Below the pieces are notes generated by a model. It was not told where the DNA came from. It did no database searches and saw only the letters and a program-made list of their open reading frames with translations. Positions 36,723 through 45,766 of a stretch of DNA of 64,000 nt are shown one piece after another. The stretch is from Mycobacteroides franklinii (GTDB lineage: Bacteria; Actinomycetota; Actinomycetes; Mycobacteriales; Mycobacteriaceae). The first letter of the stretch is position 1; every line of letters begins with the position of its first letter. The DNA lies in contig NZ_MAFQ01000019.1 of the NCBI RefSeq assembly GCF_002013895.1, positions 17,093 to 81,092 on the forward strand, given 5' to 3'. The position numbers and the translations under genes are program-made.

Positions 36723-37808
36723 ATGGCAGGTAAGTTCCGCCAGCGGTTTCGCGGCCTCGATGAGACGCTGACCGCACAGCCAGACCATGCATTGGTCGGT
36801 GTTCTGCGTATCCCCGAAAATACGGCCAGCCCATGGCGAGCGATCGGCAAGCGCATCCTGATAGCGCTGGGAACACTCTTCGCGGCCGTGCTCGTGGTGT
36901 ACGCGGATCGCAGCGGCTACCGCGATGTCGCGTCCACTCCGGAGGAGAGCGACCCGCTCAGCTTCCTGGACTGCTTCTATTACGCCACCGTCTCGCTTTC
37001 GACCACCGGTTACGGCGATATCACCCCGTATACCGAGGGTGCGCGGCTGGTGAACATCCTTGTGATCACGCCGCTGCGGCTGCTGTTCCTGATTGTTCTG
37101 GTCGGCACCACGGTGGAAGCGCTCACCGAACGTTCGCGTCAAGCACTGAAGATCCAGCGATGGAGGGCCCGCGTGCGCAACCACACCGTTGTCGTCGGAT
37201 ACGGCACCAAGGGGAAGACCGCCGTGCAGGCGATGCTCTCCGACGGCGCCGCTCCGTCCGAAATCGTGGTCGTCGATGAAGACCAGATGGCCCTGGATGC
37301 CGCGGCCTCCGCCGACCTGGTGACGGTGCGAGGCAGCGCCACCAAATCCGATGTGCTGCGACTCGCTGGTGTGCAGAACGCCAAGTCGATCATCGTGGCC
37401 GCCAACCGCGACGACACCTCGGTGCTCGTCACGCTCACCGCCCGTGAACTTGCCCCCAACGCCAAGATCGTCGCCGCGATCCGCGAGGCCGAGAATGTGC
37501 ACCTGCTGCGCCAATCGGGCGCCGACTCGGTCGTGGTGTCCTCCGAAACAGCGGGTCGGCTCCTCGGCATCGCCACCACCACACCGCGGGTCGTCGAGAT
37601 GATCGAGGACCTGTTGACCCCGGAGGCAGGGTTCGCGATCGCCGAACGCGAGGTGGAGCGCAGCGAGGTCGGCGGCTCGCCACGCCACCTCTCGGACATC
37701 GTCCTGGGTGTGGTGCGTGATGGCACCCTGCACCGGGTGGACGCTCCCGAGGTGGATTCCATCGAGGCAACCGATCGTCTGCTCTACGTCCGCAACGCCG
37801 GAGCGTGA
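36723..37808 (+). CDS. Potassium channel with RCK domain (Rv3200c-like)
   Basis: A 361-residue channel. Transmembrane helix 1 spans about 45-62 (LIALGTLFAAVLVVY), the pore helix and selectivity filter TTGYGD are at 94-99, and TM2 lies about 110-130 (LVNILVITPLRLLFLIVLV). The cytosolic RCK/TrkA-N domain begins with VVVGYGTKGKTA near 154, includes VVDEDQ near 184, and a C-terminal TrkA-C-like part follows. It is a two-helix ligand-gated K+ channel. ATG 36723 lies 105 bases after adnB, and the stop is next to nudC, so the latter two share a transcript. Confidence 0.9.
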   Translation: MAGKFRQRFRGLDETLTAQPDHALVGVLRIPENTASPWRAIGKRILIALGTLFAAVLVVYADRSGYRDVASTPEESDPLSFLDCFYYATVSLSTTGYGDITPYTEGARLVNILVITPLRLLFLIVLVGTTVEALTERSRQALKIQRWRARVRNHTVVVGYGTKGKTAVQAMLSDGAAPSEIVVVDEDQMALDAAASADLVTVRGSATKSDVLRLAGVQNAKSIIVAANRDDTSVLVTLTARELAPNAKIVAAIREAENVHLLRQSGADSVVVSSETAGRLLGIATTTPRVVEMIEDLLTPEAGFAIAEREVERSEVGGSPRHLSDIVLGVVRDGTLHRVDAPEVDSIEATDRLLYVRNAGA

Positions 37809-37809
37809 C

Positions 37810-38742
37810 ATGACCTTCCGTCTTCGCAACGTTCCCTTGCTCTCGCGCGTCGGGCTGGATCGCGCCGACGAATTGCGTTCAAACCCAGAGGAATTGGCCA
37901 AGGGCTGGTCAGAGGCGGGTTTGATCACCTTGGACGTTCGCGGCCGCGTGAACATCGTCGACGGGCAGGTGGTCCTGGAGGATGCCGCCCGCTCAGGGGA
38001 TCAGCCGCCCGAGCACGCCGTGTTTCTTGGGCGCATCCCGGGCGGCCGCCACGTGTGGGCCGTGCGCGCCGAGCTCGACGACGACAGCGCGCCGCTGCTG
38101 GATTTGCGCCGTTCCGGCCAGTTGTTCGACGACACCAGTGCGGCGCTGCTGGCCACGGCGATGGCCATGTTGTCCTGGCATGACAGTGCCGGCTACAGCC
38201 CTGTCGACGGATCGCCCACCACTCCCGCCAAGGGCGGTTGGGTTCGGGTCAACTCGACCACCGGGCAGGAGGAATTCCCGCGTACGGACCCTGCCGTCAT
38301 CTGCCTGGTGCACGACGGCGGCGATCGCGCAGTGCTTGGCCGTCAGAAGTTCTGGCCGGAGCGGATGTTCTCGCTGCTGGCAGGGTTCGTCGAGGCCGGC
38401 GAATCGCTGGAGGCGTGCGTGGCCCGCGAGATCGCCGAAGAAGTCGGCCTCGAGGTCACCGATGTGCAGTACCTGGGCAGCCAGCCCTGGCCCTTCCCGC
38501 GGTCCATCATGTTGGGCTTCCACGCGATCGGTGACCCGTCGCAGCCGTTCTCGTTCAACGACGGTGAAATCGCCGAGGCCGATTGGTTCACGCGTGATGA
38601 GGTGCGCGCGGCACTCGAACTGGGGGATTGGACCACGCCATCCGACTCCCGGCTGATGCTGCCGGGGTCGATTTCCATCGCCCGGGAGATCGTCGAATCC
38701 TGGGCGTACGCCGGGGACGAGCCGCGGGAAGACCGTAGGTAA
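37810..38742 (+). CDS. nudC: NAD+ diphosphatase NudC
   Basis: A 310-residue Nudix hydrolase that cleaves NAD(H) to AMP and NMN and can decap NAD-RNA. The Nudix box runs from 192 to 214 with GFVEAGESLE, then REIAEEVGL, and the NudC marker SQPWPFPRS follows. In E. coli NudC a four-Cys zinc ribbon precedes the Nudix domain, but the aligned segment here (SPVDGSPTTPAKGGWVRV) holds no cysteine. ATG 37810 follows the channel stop directly. The name is well supported; the lost zinc site is noted as odd. Confidence 0.9.
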   Translation: MTFRLRNVPLLSRVGLDRADELRSNPEELAKGWSEAGLITLDVRGRVNIVDGQVVLEDAARSGDQPPEHAVFLGRIPGGRHVWAVRAELDDDSAPLLDLRRSGQLFDDTSAALLATAMAMLSWHDSAGYSPVDGSPTTPAKGGWVRVNSTTGQEEFPRTDPAVICLVHDGGDRAVLGRQKFWPERMFSLLAGFVEAGESLEACVAREIAEEVGLEVTDVQYLGSQPWPFPRSIMLGFHAIGDPSQPFSFNDGEIAEADWFTRDEVRAALELGDWTTPSDSRLMLPGSISIAREIVESWAYAGDEPREDRR

Positions 38743-38745
38743 GGA

Positions 38746-39018
38746 CTAAACGCCGAGCTTGGCCTTCACCTGGGTCAGCGACGGATTGGTCAGTGCGCTG
38801 CCATCGGGGAACTTCACGGTCGGCACCGTCTGGTTGCCTCCGTTGACTCCTCTGACATAGTCGGCCGCTGCCGGGTCCTCTTCGATGTCGACCTTGGTGT
38901 AGTCGATACCGGCTGCCTTCAGCTGCGTCTCGAGTCGACGGCAGTAGCCGCACCACGTGGTGGAGTACATGGTCAGGCCGGAATCGCTCGCGGTAGTCAC
39001 ATCGGCATTCAACGTCAT
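38746..39018 (-). CDS. mrx1: Mycoredoxin Mrx1
   Basis: A 90-residue glutaredoxin-like protein with a CGYC active site in YSTTWCGYCRRLE near 18-30 and a TVPTVKFPDGS cis-proline region near 65. Orthologues (Rv3198A) reduce mycothiol mixed disulfides using mycothiol. It lies antisense between nudC and uvrD2; 3 bases separate it from the nudC stop. The annotation is confident. Confidence 0.92.
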   Translation of the reverse strand: MTLNADVTTASDSGLTMYSTTWCGYCRRLETQLKAAGIDYTKVDIEEDPAAADYVRGVNGGNQTVPTVKFPDGSALTNPSLTQVKAKLGV

Positions 39019-39108
39019 ACCCCGCCGGAGTGTTCCTTCGGGGTGTGAGATCTGTCAACAGCGGGGTGGGGGCCGGGCGTTGTCGGCGGTTGCTGAGAGG
39101 ATGGCCCG

Positions 39109-41178
39109 GTGGCGCGCTCTCTCCTTGATGGTCTCGACGACGAGCAGCGCGCCGCCGTCACCGCGCCGCGCGGCCCGGTCTGTGTGCTCGCGGGCGCTGG
39201 AACCGGTAAGACACGCACCATCACCCATCGCATCGCCCACTTGGTCGAATCCGGCCATGTCGCGGCCGGTCAGATCCTGGCGGTCACATTCACGCAGCGG
39301 GCGGCGGGGGAGATGCGGGGCCGACTACGCGACCTGGGCGTCGGGTCCGCGCAGGCCGTCACCTTCCACGCCGCCGGGCTGCGCCAGCTCCGATACTTCT
39401 GGCCGCGGCTGGTCGGCGACACCCGCTGGGAGTTGATCGACAGCAAGTTCACCCTCGTGGCGCAAGCTGCGAATCGCGCGAAACTGAGCACCACCACCGA
39501 TACCGTGCGTGACCTCGCCGGTGAAATCGAGTGGGCCAAGGCATCTTTGATCAGCCCGGAGGCCTACCCGGCGGCCGCGGCCAAGTTCGGCAGGGACGCG
39601 CCGGTTCCGGCTGAACAGGTCGCCAAGGTCTATGCGGGCTACGAGAAACTCAAGGCCCGGCCCGACGGGTCCACGCTGCTCGATTTTGACGACTTACTGC
39701 TGCATACCGCTGCGGCCATCGAGAATTCGGAGGCCGTCGCCGACGAGTTCCGGGACCGCTACCGCTGTTTCGTCGTCGACGAATATCAGGATGTCACCCC
39801 GTTGCAGCAGCGGGTACTCGACGCGTGGCTCGGCCCTCGCGATGACCTGACGGTGGTGGGCGATGCCAACCAGACCATCTATTCGTTCACCGGGGCCACT
39901 CCGCAGTACTTACTCGGCTTCTCCCGCCGTTTTCCCGACGCGACGGTGGTCCGTCTGGAACGTGACTACCGCTCGACACCGCAAGTGGTTTCGCTGGCCA
40001 ACCGGCTGATCTCCGCGGCGCAGGGCCGGGTCGCGGGCAGCAAGCTCCAGCTTGTCGGCCAGCGGCCGGCAGGGCCCGCCCCGCGGTTCTCCGAACATGA
40101 CGACGAGGCCGCGGAGGCCAAGTCTGCGGCGAAATCCATTGCGGGATTGATCGAATCCGGAATGCCGGCATCGGAGATCGCGGTGCTGTACCGAATCAAC
40201 GCGCAGTCCGAGGTCTATGAAGAGGCGCTCACCGAGGCCGGCATACCGTTCCAGGTGCGTGGCGGCGAAGGCTTCTTCACGCGCCAGGAGGTGCGCCAGT
40301 CGCTGGTCGCCCTGCAGCGTGCGGCGGACCGCGAGTCCGCAGAATTGCCCGTACCGCAACAGGTTCGGGAAGTCTTGGAACCGCTGGGATTGTCCGCGGA
40401 GGAGCCACACGGTACCCAGGCGCGTGAGCGCTGGGAATCGCTGCGTGCCCTTGTCGAGCTCGCCGAGGAGGAGTGCGCCCGTCAGCCGGAACTGGATCTG
40501 CCCGGTCTGGTCCGTGAATTACGGGTACGGGCCGAGGCGCGCCACCCACCCACTGTGCAAGGCGTAACGCTGGCCTCGCTGCATGCGGCCAAGGGTCTGG
40601 AATGGGATGCGGTGTTCCTGGTCGGGCTGGCCGACGGCACCCTGCCCATCTCCCATGCCCTGTCGCGGTCCGGCGATATCGAACCGGTGGAGGAAGAGCG
40701 CCGCCTGCTGTACGTCGGAATCACCCGCGCGCGTGTGCATGTGAGCCTCAGCTGGGCACTCGCGCGGGCGGCCGGTGGTCGCAAGTCGCGCAAGCACTCC
40801 CGATTCCTCAACGGAATCGCCCCGAGTGCACAGCTTCCCGCGGCGGCCACGCCGCGCCGCCGGGGAAATGGTGCACGCTGCCGCATCTGCAATGCGTCGC
40901 TCAGCACTCCGGCCGCGGTGCTGCTGCGGCGCTGCGAGAGCTGCCCATCCGATATCGATGAGGAACTTCTTACCGCACTGAAGGACTGGCGGCTCCAGAC
41001 GGCCAAGGAGATGAAGGTGCCGGCGTTCGTGGTGTTCACCGACAACACCTTGATCGCCATCGCCGAACTGCTTCCCGGCGACGATGCCGCCCTCGTTGCG
41101 ATTCCCGGGATCGGTGCGCGCAAGCTGGAGCAATACGGCCCTGACGTGCTGCGTTTGGTGCGTGCCCGATCCTCGTGA
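39109..41178 (+). CDS. uvrD2: DNA helicase UvrD2 with HRDC domain
   Basis: A 689-residue superfamily I helicase, with Walker A GAGTGKT at 29-35, VDEYQD at about 223 and VGITRARVH near 540. A tetracysteine pair follows, C591-x2-C594 and C609-x2-C612, linked to an HRDC domain near 620-689 (LTALKDWRLQTAKEM, then IPGIGARKLEQYG). This domain layout is specific to mycobacterial UvrD2, an essential enzyme in M. tuberculosis. The start is GTG 39109. It converges with nothing downstream and is followed 55 bases later by a hydrolase gene on the same strand. Confidence 0.92.
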   Translation: MARSLLDGLDDEQRAAVTAPRGPVCVLAGAGTGKTRTITHRIAHLVESGHVAAGQILAVTFTQRAAGEMRGRLRDLGVGSAQAVTFHAAGLRQLRYFWPRLVGDTRWELIDSKFTLVAQAANRAKLSTTTDTVRDLAGEIEWAKASLISPEAYPAAAAKFGRDAPVPAEQVAKVYAGYEKLKARPDGSTLLDFDDLLLHTAAAIENSEAVADEFRDRYRCFVVDEYQDVTPLQQRVLDAWLGPRDDLTVVGDANQTIYSFTGATPQYLLGFSRRFPDATVVRLERDYRSTPQVVSLANRLISAAQGRVAGSKLQLVGQRPAGPAPRFSEHDDEAAEAKSAAKSIAGLIESGMPASEIAVLYRINAQSEVYEEALTEAGIPFQVRGGEGFFTRQEVRQSLVALQRAADRESAELPVPQQVREVLEPLGLSAEEPHGTQARERWESLRALVELAEEECARQPELDLPGLVRELRVRAEARHPPTVQGVTLASLHAAKGLEWDAVFLVGLADGTLPISHALSRSGDIEPVEEERRLLYVGITRARVHVSLSWALARAAGGRKSRKHSRFLNGIAPSAQLPAAATPRRRGNGARCRICNASLSTPAAVLLRRCESCPSDIDEELLTALKDWRLQTAKEMKVPAFVVFTDNTLIAIAELLPGDDAALVAIPGIGARKLEQYGPDVLRLVRARSS

Positions 41179-41233
41179 TCCCTTGTTCAACACGTGTCTA
41201 GCGCGGATCGTGATCTCGTCCTAGGCTCGCCCC

Positions 41234-42058
41234 ATGGCCGACGATGACCTCCGCGATTTCGAAGCAGGCACCTTCACTCATGAGGGCGAGACCAAGATCG
41301 TGTTGCGAAAGGGCAGCGGACCGGCGGTGATCGTCATCGCCGAGATGCCCGGGATAACTCCCAAGGTCGCCGACTTCGCGCGCAAGGTCGCCGATATCGG
41401 CTGCACCGCCGTCATGCCGCATCTCTTCGGGAATCCGGGGCAGAACCCCGACCCCAAGGACGGCGGCTGGTTGCGCACCGCCACCTACATGGCGTCCTCG
41501 ATGTTCCGTGGCTGTGTGAGCCGCGAATTCACGGTGCTGGCGACGGGGAAGACCTCGCCGGTGATCAACTGGCTGCGCGCGCTGGCCCAGAACGAACATG
41601 AGCGCAACGGCGGCCCCGGGGTGGGCGCCATCGGCATGTGTTTTACGGGTGGATACGCGCTGGCCATGGCCGCCGACGACCGCCTGCTGGCACCCGTGCT
41701 GTCGCAGCCGTCGATGCCCGTCGGCCTCAGCAAGAAGGCCCGGTACAACATCGATATCTCGCCGTCGGACCTGGCCAAGGTCAAGCATCGCTGCCAACAC
41801 GACGGGCTCAAGGTGCTCGGCATGCGGTTCACCAGCGACAAGCTGGTGCCGGCCGAACGGTTCCAGTTCCTCAGGGACGAGCTAGGCGATGCGTTCATCG
41901 GCATCGAATTGTCCGGCGGAGTCGCCAACCCGGATTCACCGATGCCGCCGCACTCGGTGGTCACCGAACATCTCATCGATGAGCCCGGCCAGCCCACCCG
42001 CGCTGCGCTGGACCAGGTGCTGGACCTGTTCCGCTCGCGACTGCTGACATCCGTGTAA
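41234..42058 (+). CDS. Dienelactone hydrolase family protein
   Basis: A 274-residue alpha/beta hydrolase with nucleophile Cys in IGMCFTGGYALAMA near 135, an Asp region near 195 and His in MPPHSVVTEHL near 240. The Cys-His-Asp triad is the dienelactone hydrolase pattern. The substrate is not known. It is cotranscribed in the direction of uvrD2 and whiB7; its 3' end is followed by a weak hairpin (CCAGTT at 42072, AACTGG at 42084) and then the whiB7 promoter. Confidence 0.8.
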   Translation: MADDDLRDFEAGTFTHEGETKIVLRKGSGPAVIVIAEMPGITPKVADFARKVADIGCTAVMPHLFGNPGQNPDPKDGGWLRTATYMASSMFRGCVSREFTVLATGKTSPVINWLRALAQNEHERNGGPGVGAIGMCFTGGYALAMAADDRLLAPVLSQPSMPVGLSKKARYNIDISPSDLAKVKHRCQHDGLKVLGMRFTSDKLVPAERFQFLRDELGDAFIGIELSGGVANPDSPMPPHSVVTEHLIDEPGQPTRAALDQVLDLFRSRLLTSV

Positions 42059-42111
42059 AGCGAAAAAGATGCCAGTTCGACAAAACTGGTTTCGAAGTAT
42101 TGCCGCAGGTC

Positions 42112-42150
42112 AAAAATAACTTGTCAACCGAATGGGCGACCTTTTACTCT
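42112..42150 (+). promoter_or_regulatory. whiB7 promoter region with AT-rich box
   Basis: A -35-like TTGTCA at 42121-42126 is followed 18 bases later by TACTCT (42145-42150) as -10. Directly upstream of the -35 lies the A-rich CAAAAATAAC. In WhiB7-regulated promoters an AT-rich stretch next to the -35 is bound by the WhiB7 AT-hook with sigma factor A, so the gene is expected to amplify itself. The hexamers are good but not perfect. Confidence 0.65.
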
Positions 42151-42219
42151 GGGCGTCAGGAATTCGTGAGGATTCCACATAGACCTGTTCACGTGCGAGT
42201 AGACGGAAGGAGGAGCGAA

Positions 42220-42435
42220 ATGAACACACCCATGAATTGCGGAGACACCTTGTGGCGTGATGCCCATGGTGCCTTTGTCGTGTTGCCGATCGCTCCGCCG
42301 TCGCTCCAGACGCCTACCGCCGTTAAGCCGGCGGTAGCTGCCATGTCGCTGGCTGGCTCGGCTCCTGCGATTAAGCACCGCGCCGCCGCCGCAGCCGCCG
42401 CGTATGTCGCGTCCGTGAATAGGGGATACATCTAG
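42220..42435 (+). CDS. whiB7 leader ORF (uORF), 71 residues
   Basis: ATG 42220 follows a strong GGAAGGAGGAGCG ribosome site. The predicted peptide (MNTPMNCGDTLWRD, then Ala-rich AAAAAAAYVASVNRGYI) is translated from the leader and spans a hairpin at 42314-42337 (arms CTACCGCC and GGCGGTAG). It ends just before the attenuator hairpin at 42459. Ribosome stalling here by antibiotics is thought to free the transcript from termination; this is known for whiB7 leaders and inferred for this copy. Confidence 0.75.
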   Translation: MNTPMNCGDTLWRDAHGAFVVLPIAPPSLQTPTAVKPAVAAMSLAGSAPAIKHRAAAAAAAYVASVNRGYI

Positions 42436-42458
42436 GTAGCCCCACAACCGCCTCCCAG

Positions 42459-42500
42459 GCCACGGACCCGACACCACCGGGATCCGTGGCCACATTTGTT
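42459..42500 (+). terminator. whiB7 attenuator (conditional intrinsic terminator)
   Basis: The arms GGCCACGGA (42459-42467) and TCCGTGGCC (42483-42491) form a 9-bp stem followed by ACATTTGTTTG. It lies 23 bases after the leader ORF stop and about 90 bases before the whiB7 start. It would terminate the transcript in the unstressed state. Confidence 0.7.
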
Positions 42501-42592
42501 TGAGCCTCAAAACCTCAGACGTGGTTCCGGATCTCGATCGATAAGACACCGATACGAGATCAGCAGTTTTACAGGAACCGAAGAGGAAGCAG

Positions 42593-42889
42593 GTGAACGG
42601 ACACATGATGACCGTCGAAGTGGAGGCCCGAAGACTCGCGCTGCCGTGCCATGTCGCGGATGCGGACCTGTGGTTCGCGGAAAGCCCCGCCGACCTGGAG
42701 CGGGCGAAGGCGCTGTGCGCGGACTGCCCGATCCGGTCGCAGTGCCTGGCCGCTGCGCTGGATCGCGCAGAGCCGTGGGGCGTGTGGGGTGGCGAGATCT
42801 TGGAGCAGGGTTCCATCGTGGCGCGCAAGCGGCCCCGTGGACGTCCGCGCAAGGACTCACTGCCTGACGCAGACACCGCCGCGGCATGA
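42593..42889 (+). CDS. whiB7: WhiB7, redox-sensing regulator of intrinsic antibiotic resistance
   Basis: A 98-residue WhiB protein. Four cysteines (PCHVAD, then ALCADC and SQCLAAAL) bind a [4Fe-4S] cluster, GVWGGE forms the turn, and KRPRGRPRKD is an AT-hook for AT-rich promoter DNA. It activates resistance genes such as efflux and ribosome-protection genes when translation is inhibited. GTG 42593 was chosen because AGAGGAAG lies 4-5 bases upstream; ATG 42605 is spaced too far from it. A bidirectional terminator lies downstream. Confidence 0.93.
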   Translation: MNGHMMTVEVEARRLALPCHVADADLWFAESPADLERAKALCADCPIRSQCLAAALDRAEPWGVWGGEILEQGSIVARKRPRGRPRKDSLPDADTAAA

Positions 42890-42925
42890 CGCGGCATATC
42901 GCGGATGCCGCAGGCCTCGATAACC

Positions 42926-42967
42926 AATGCTCCCCATCGCCATTGTGCGATGGGGAGCATTGTGTTT
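42926..42967. terminator. Strong terminator after whiB7
   Basis: 15-base perfect arms (AATGCTCCCCATCGC at 42926-42940 and its complement at 42947-42961) with a 6-base loop are followed by GTGTTTA on the plus strand. It lies between the convergent whiB7 and ABC1 genes and could serve both strands. Confidence 0.85.
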
Positions 42968-44315
42968 AGACAGTTTTCGCGTGGGGTGCGAAGAAGCCCG
43001 GCATCCATTCCTCGGCGATCGCCGCATAGTTCACGTGGGCACCGAGTTGCACCAGCACGCCGATCATTCCGCCGAGTGTGCGCAGCAGCATGACATAACC
43101 CGGCGGCACTGTCATCTGGCGTGCCAACTTGAACCGGTCCGCGAATCCCTCATCCAACAGATCGGTGGAGGCCACCGCGGCCTGCTGGAACCATTCACGG
43201 GTGAAGTGGAATTCGCCGGAGCGCAACGGATCCACATAGGGCCACAGCGGCCTGATGTAATCCATCACTTGATTCCCGGACAGTTCTACCTCCGGCGGCA
43301 TGAACCCGAGCTGCTTGATCAGCCGGATCACCTGATCCCACTGCTCGTCCCGCGCCCAGCACAGCACCTCACCGAATTCCGGCGGAATGCCGCCGGGGTG
43401 CTCGGAGACCGCCCCGAAATCGATGATGCCGAAACGGCCGTCGGGCAGCAGCATGAAGTTTCCCGGGTGCGGGTCGGCGTGTACCAGACCAACCATCTCC
43501 GGTGACTTCACCGTGAATTCGAGCATCAGAGCGCCCGCGGAGTCCCGCTCCTCGCGGGTGCCCTCGGAGATGATCTTCGAGATCCGACGCCCCTCCATCC
43601 ATTCGGCGATGATGACCTTGGGCGCGCTGGCGACAACCGCAGGTACGAAGAATTTCGGGTCGTTGGTGAATGCCTTCGCGAAGGCGCGCTGGTTGGCCGC
43701 CTCCTGGCGGTAATCCAGTTCGGCCTCGATGCGGTCGCTGATCTCGGCGACGAGCCTGTCGATATCTGCTTTGGGCGCAATCTGTTTGGCCAACGGCGTC
43801 ATCCGCTGAATGAGCTTGAGGTCTGCGCGCAGCGCGTCGTCGGCGCCGGGGTACTGGATTTTGACGGCGACCTCGCGGCCGTCCTTCCAGATGCCTTTGT
43901 GTACCTGACCGATGCTGGCCGAGGCGACGGGGGCGTCATCGAAGAACTGAAAGCGTTCCCGCCATTTGGTGCCGAGCTGCGCGTCGAGCACACGATGTAC
44001 CTTCGCCGCAGGCAGCGGCGGGGCCTCGCTCTGCAGCTTGACCAGGGCCTCGCGGAACGGATCGGCGAACTGCGGCGGTATCGCCGCCTCCATCACCGAG
44101 AGGGCCTGACCCACCTTCATGGCGCCGCCCTTGAGTTCTCCGAGCACATTGAACAGCTCGTCGGCTGCCTTCTCCAGGAGTTCGGCGTTGACCTCGTCGG
44201 CCGATGTTCCGGTCAACCGTTTGCCAACCCCGAGGACCGCGCGCCCGGCCATGCCTGCGGGCAGGCTTGCCAGTTTGGTCATTCGGCTGAGTCCGCCGCG
44301 GCGAATATCTGCCAT
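42966..44315 (-). CDS. ABC1/UbiB-like atypical kinase 1 of 3 (Rv3197-like)
   Basis: A 449-residue ABC1 kinase-like protein with the family's KxGQ N-motif (GGAMKVGQALSVMEA near 62), ASASIGQVHKG near 130, catalytic Lys in VAVKIQYPG, the HADPHPGN loop near 280 and IIDFGA near 295. These proteins act on lipids or quinone pathways, with ATP binding. It lies at the 3' end of a leftward run of three paralogues and next to whiB7, as does Rv3197 in M. tuberculosis. It is more divergent than the next two copies. Confidence 0.88.
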   Translation of the reverse strand: MADIRRGGLSRMTKLASLPAGMAGRAVLGVGKRLTGTSADEVNAELLEKAADELFNVLGELKGGAMKVGQALSVMEAAIPPQFADPFREALVKLQSEAPPLPAAKVHRVLDAQLGTKWRERFQFFDDAPVASASIGQVHKGIWKDGREVAVKIQYPGADDALRADLKLIQRMTPLAKQIAPKADIDRLVAEISDRIEAELDYRQEAANQRAFAKAFTNDPKFFVPAVVASAPKVIIAEWMEGRRISKIISEGTREERDSAGALMLEFTVKSPEMVGLVHADPHPGNFMLLPDGRFGIIDFGAVSEHPGGIPPEFGEVLCWARDEQWDQVIRLIKQLGFMPPEVELSGNQVMDYIRPLWPYVDPLRSGEFHFTREWFQQAAVASTDLLDEGFADRFKLARQMTVPPGYVMLLRTLGGMIGVLVQLGAHVNYAAIAEEWMPGFFAPHAKTV

Positions 44316-44378
44316 GTCACCTCATATCTATGCGTGTGGCGCCGTTGCCCCCACGTCTTCTCGGAATGCTAGCCGTCG

Positions 44379-45710
44379 CTAGCTGGCGGCGACGGGCTCG
44401 TCCATCCGAAAACCGGGAACCCAGTCGCCGATGATTCGTGCGTAGGGCACTGTCGCGTCGAGCTGGGCCAGAATGCCGGACAGGCTGCCGAGGACCCGGA
44501 ACATCATGAGGTACACGGGTGGCAGGTCAAGATGGCGGCCGGTTTGGAATTGGGCCCCGCGCACGTCACTGGATTTGGCGGCGACGCGCTGCATCCATTT
44601 CCGGGTGAAGTGGAACTCGTCGGATTTGAGCGGATCGATGAACGGCTTGAGATATTCGTCGATGTCCTCGGGCGACACGTCGGTGCGCGGGGGGATGAAT
44701 CCTTCCTCGCGCATGAGGGGGATGAGCTCATCCCACATTCCGTCCCGCTCTAAACGCCAGATGGGTCCCAGGTTGGGAGGGAACCCGCCTTCGTGGGTGG
44801 CGCAGGCGCCGAAGTCCATGACGCCGAGCCGCCCATCCGGCAGCAGCATGAAGTTTCCGGGGTGGGTGTCGGCGTGTAGCAGCCCGCAGCGGTAGGGGGA
44901 GCTGACGGTGAATTTCAGCAGCAGCCGTCCGCACTCGTTGCGTTCGTCTTCGGTTCCGCCGCTGATGATTTCGGAGAGCTTGCGGCCCTGCATCCATTCG
45001 CTGATGACGACCTTGGGCGCGGAGGCGATGACCGAGGGCACGTAGAACTCGGGGTCGCCCTTGAAGGCCTTGGCGAAGGCGCGTTGGTTGGTGGCCTCGA
45101 TGCGGTAGTCGAGTTCTTCCTCGGTGCGTTCGATGAGTTCGTCGATGATGCTTTTGACATCCGCGCCGGGCACGATCTGCTTGAACAGCGAGGCCAGCCG
45201 CTGCATGGTCTTGAGATCGGAGCGCACGGCTTCATCGGCGCCCGGGTACTGCACCTTGACCGCGACCACGCGACCGTCGCTCCAGACAGCGCGGTGCACC
45301 TGGCCGATGCTGGCCGAGGCGACGGGCTTGTCGTCGAAGGACTGGAAGCGTTCCCGCCATTTGGTGCCGAGCTGCGCATCGAGGACGCGGTGCACCTTGT
45401 CAGCGGCCAGCGGCGGGGCGTCGCTTTGCAGTTTGGTCAGGGCGTCTCGGAAGGGTTCGGCGAAGGCCGGGGGAATGGCGGCTTCGAACACCGACAGCGC
45501 CTGCCCGAGTTTCATGGCCGCGCCCTTGAGTTCGCCGAGTACCTGGAACAGCTGTTCGGCGGCCTTGTCCATCATCTCGGCGTTGACCTCGTCCTTGGAC
45601 TTGCCGGTCAGACGTTTCCCGACGCCGAGTGCGGCGCGACCGGCGATGCCTGCCGGTAGCGATGCGAGTTTTGCGGCGCGCGCGGCGCGGCCACGACGGA
45701 TCTCAGCCAT
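44379..45710 (-). CDS. ABC1/UbiB-like atypical kinase 2 of 3
   Basis: A 443-residue paralogue, clearly closest to copy 3: long identical stretches such as MAEIRRGRAARAAKLASLPA and the KVHRVLDAQLGTKWRERFQS part. It has AMKLGQALSVFEA, ASASIGQVHRA, VAVKVQYPG, HADTHPGN and VMDFGA, all intact. The HADTHPGN form differs from HADPHPGN in copy 1. The ATG at 45710 follows copy 3 by 56 bases. Tandem duplication with later divergence is likely. Confidence 0.88.
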   Translation of the reverse strand: MAEIRRGRAARAAKLASLPAGIAGRAALGVGKRLTGKSKDEVNAEMMDKAAEQLFQVLGELKGAAMKLGQALSVFEAAIPPAFAEPFRDALTKLQSDAPPLAADKVHRVLDAQLGTKWRERFQSFDDKPVASASIGQVHRAVWSDGRVVAVKVQYPGADEAVRSDLKTMQRLASLFKQIVPGADVKSIIDELIERTEEELDYRIEATNQRAFAKAFKGDPEFYVPSVIASAPKVVISEWMQGRKLSEIISGGTEDERNECGRLLLKFTVSSPYRCGLLHADTHPGNFMLLPDGRLGVMDFGACATHEGGFPPNLGPIWRLERDGMWDELIPLMREEGFIPPRTDVSPEDIDEYLKPFIDPLKSDEFHFTRKWMQRVAAKSSDVRGAQFQTGRHLDLPPVYLMMFRVLGSLSGILAQLDATVPYARIIGDWVPGFRMDEPVAAS

Positions 45711-45766
45711 GCGTTACATCATGCCGGGGCCGGCGTGATTCTGACAACGCAGGTTTTCCTGTCGGT

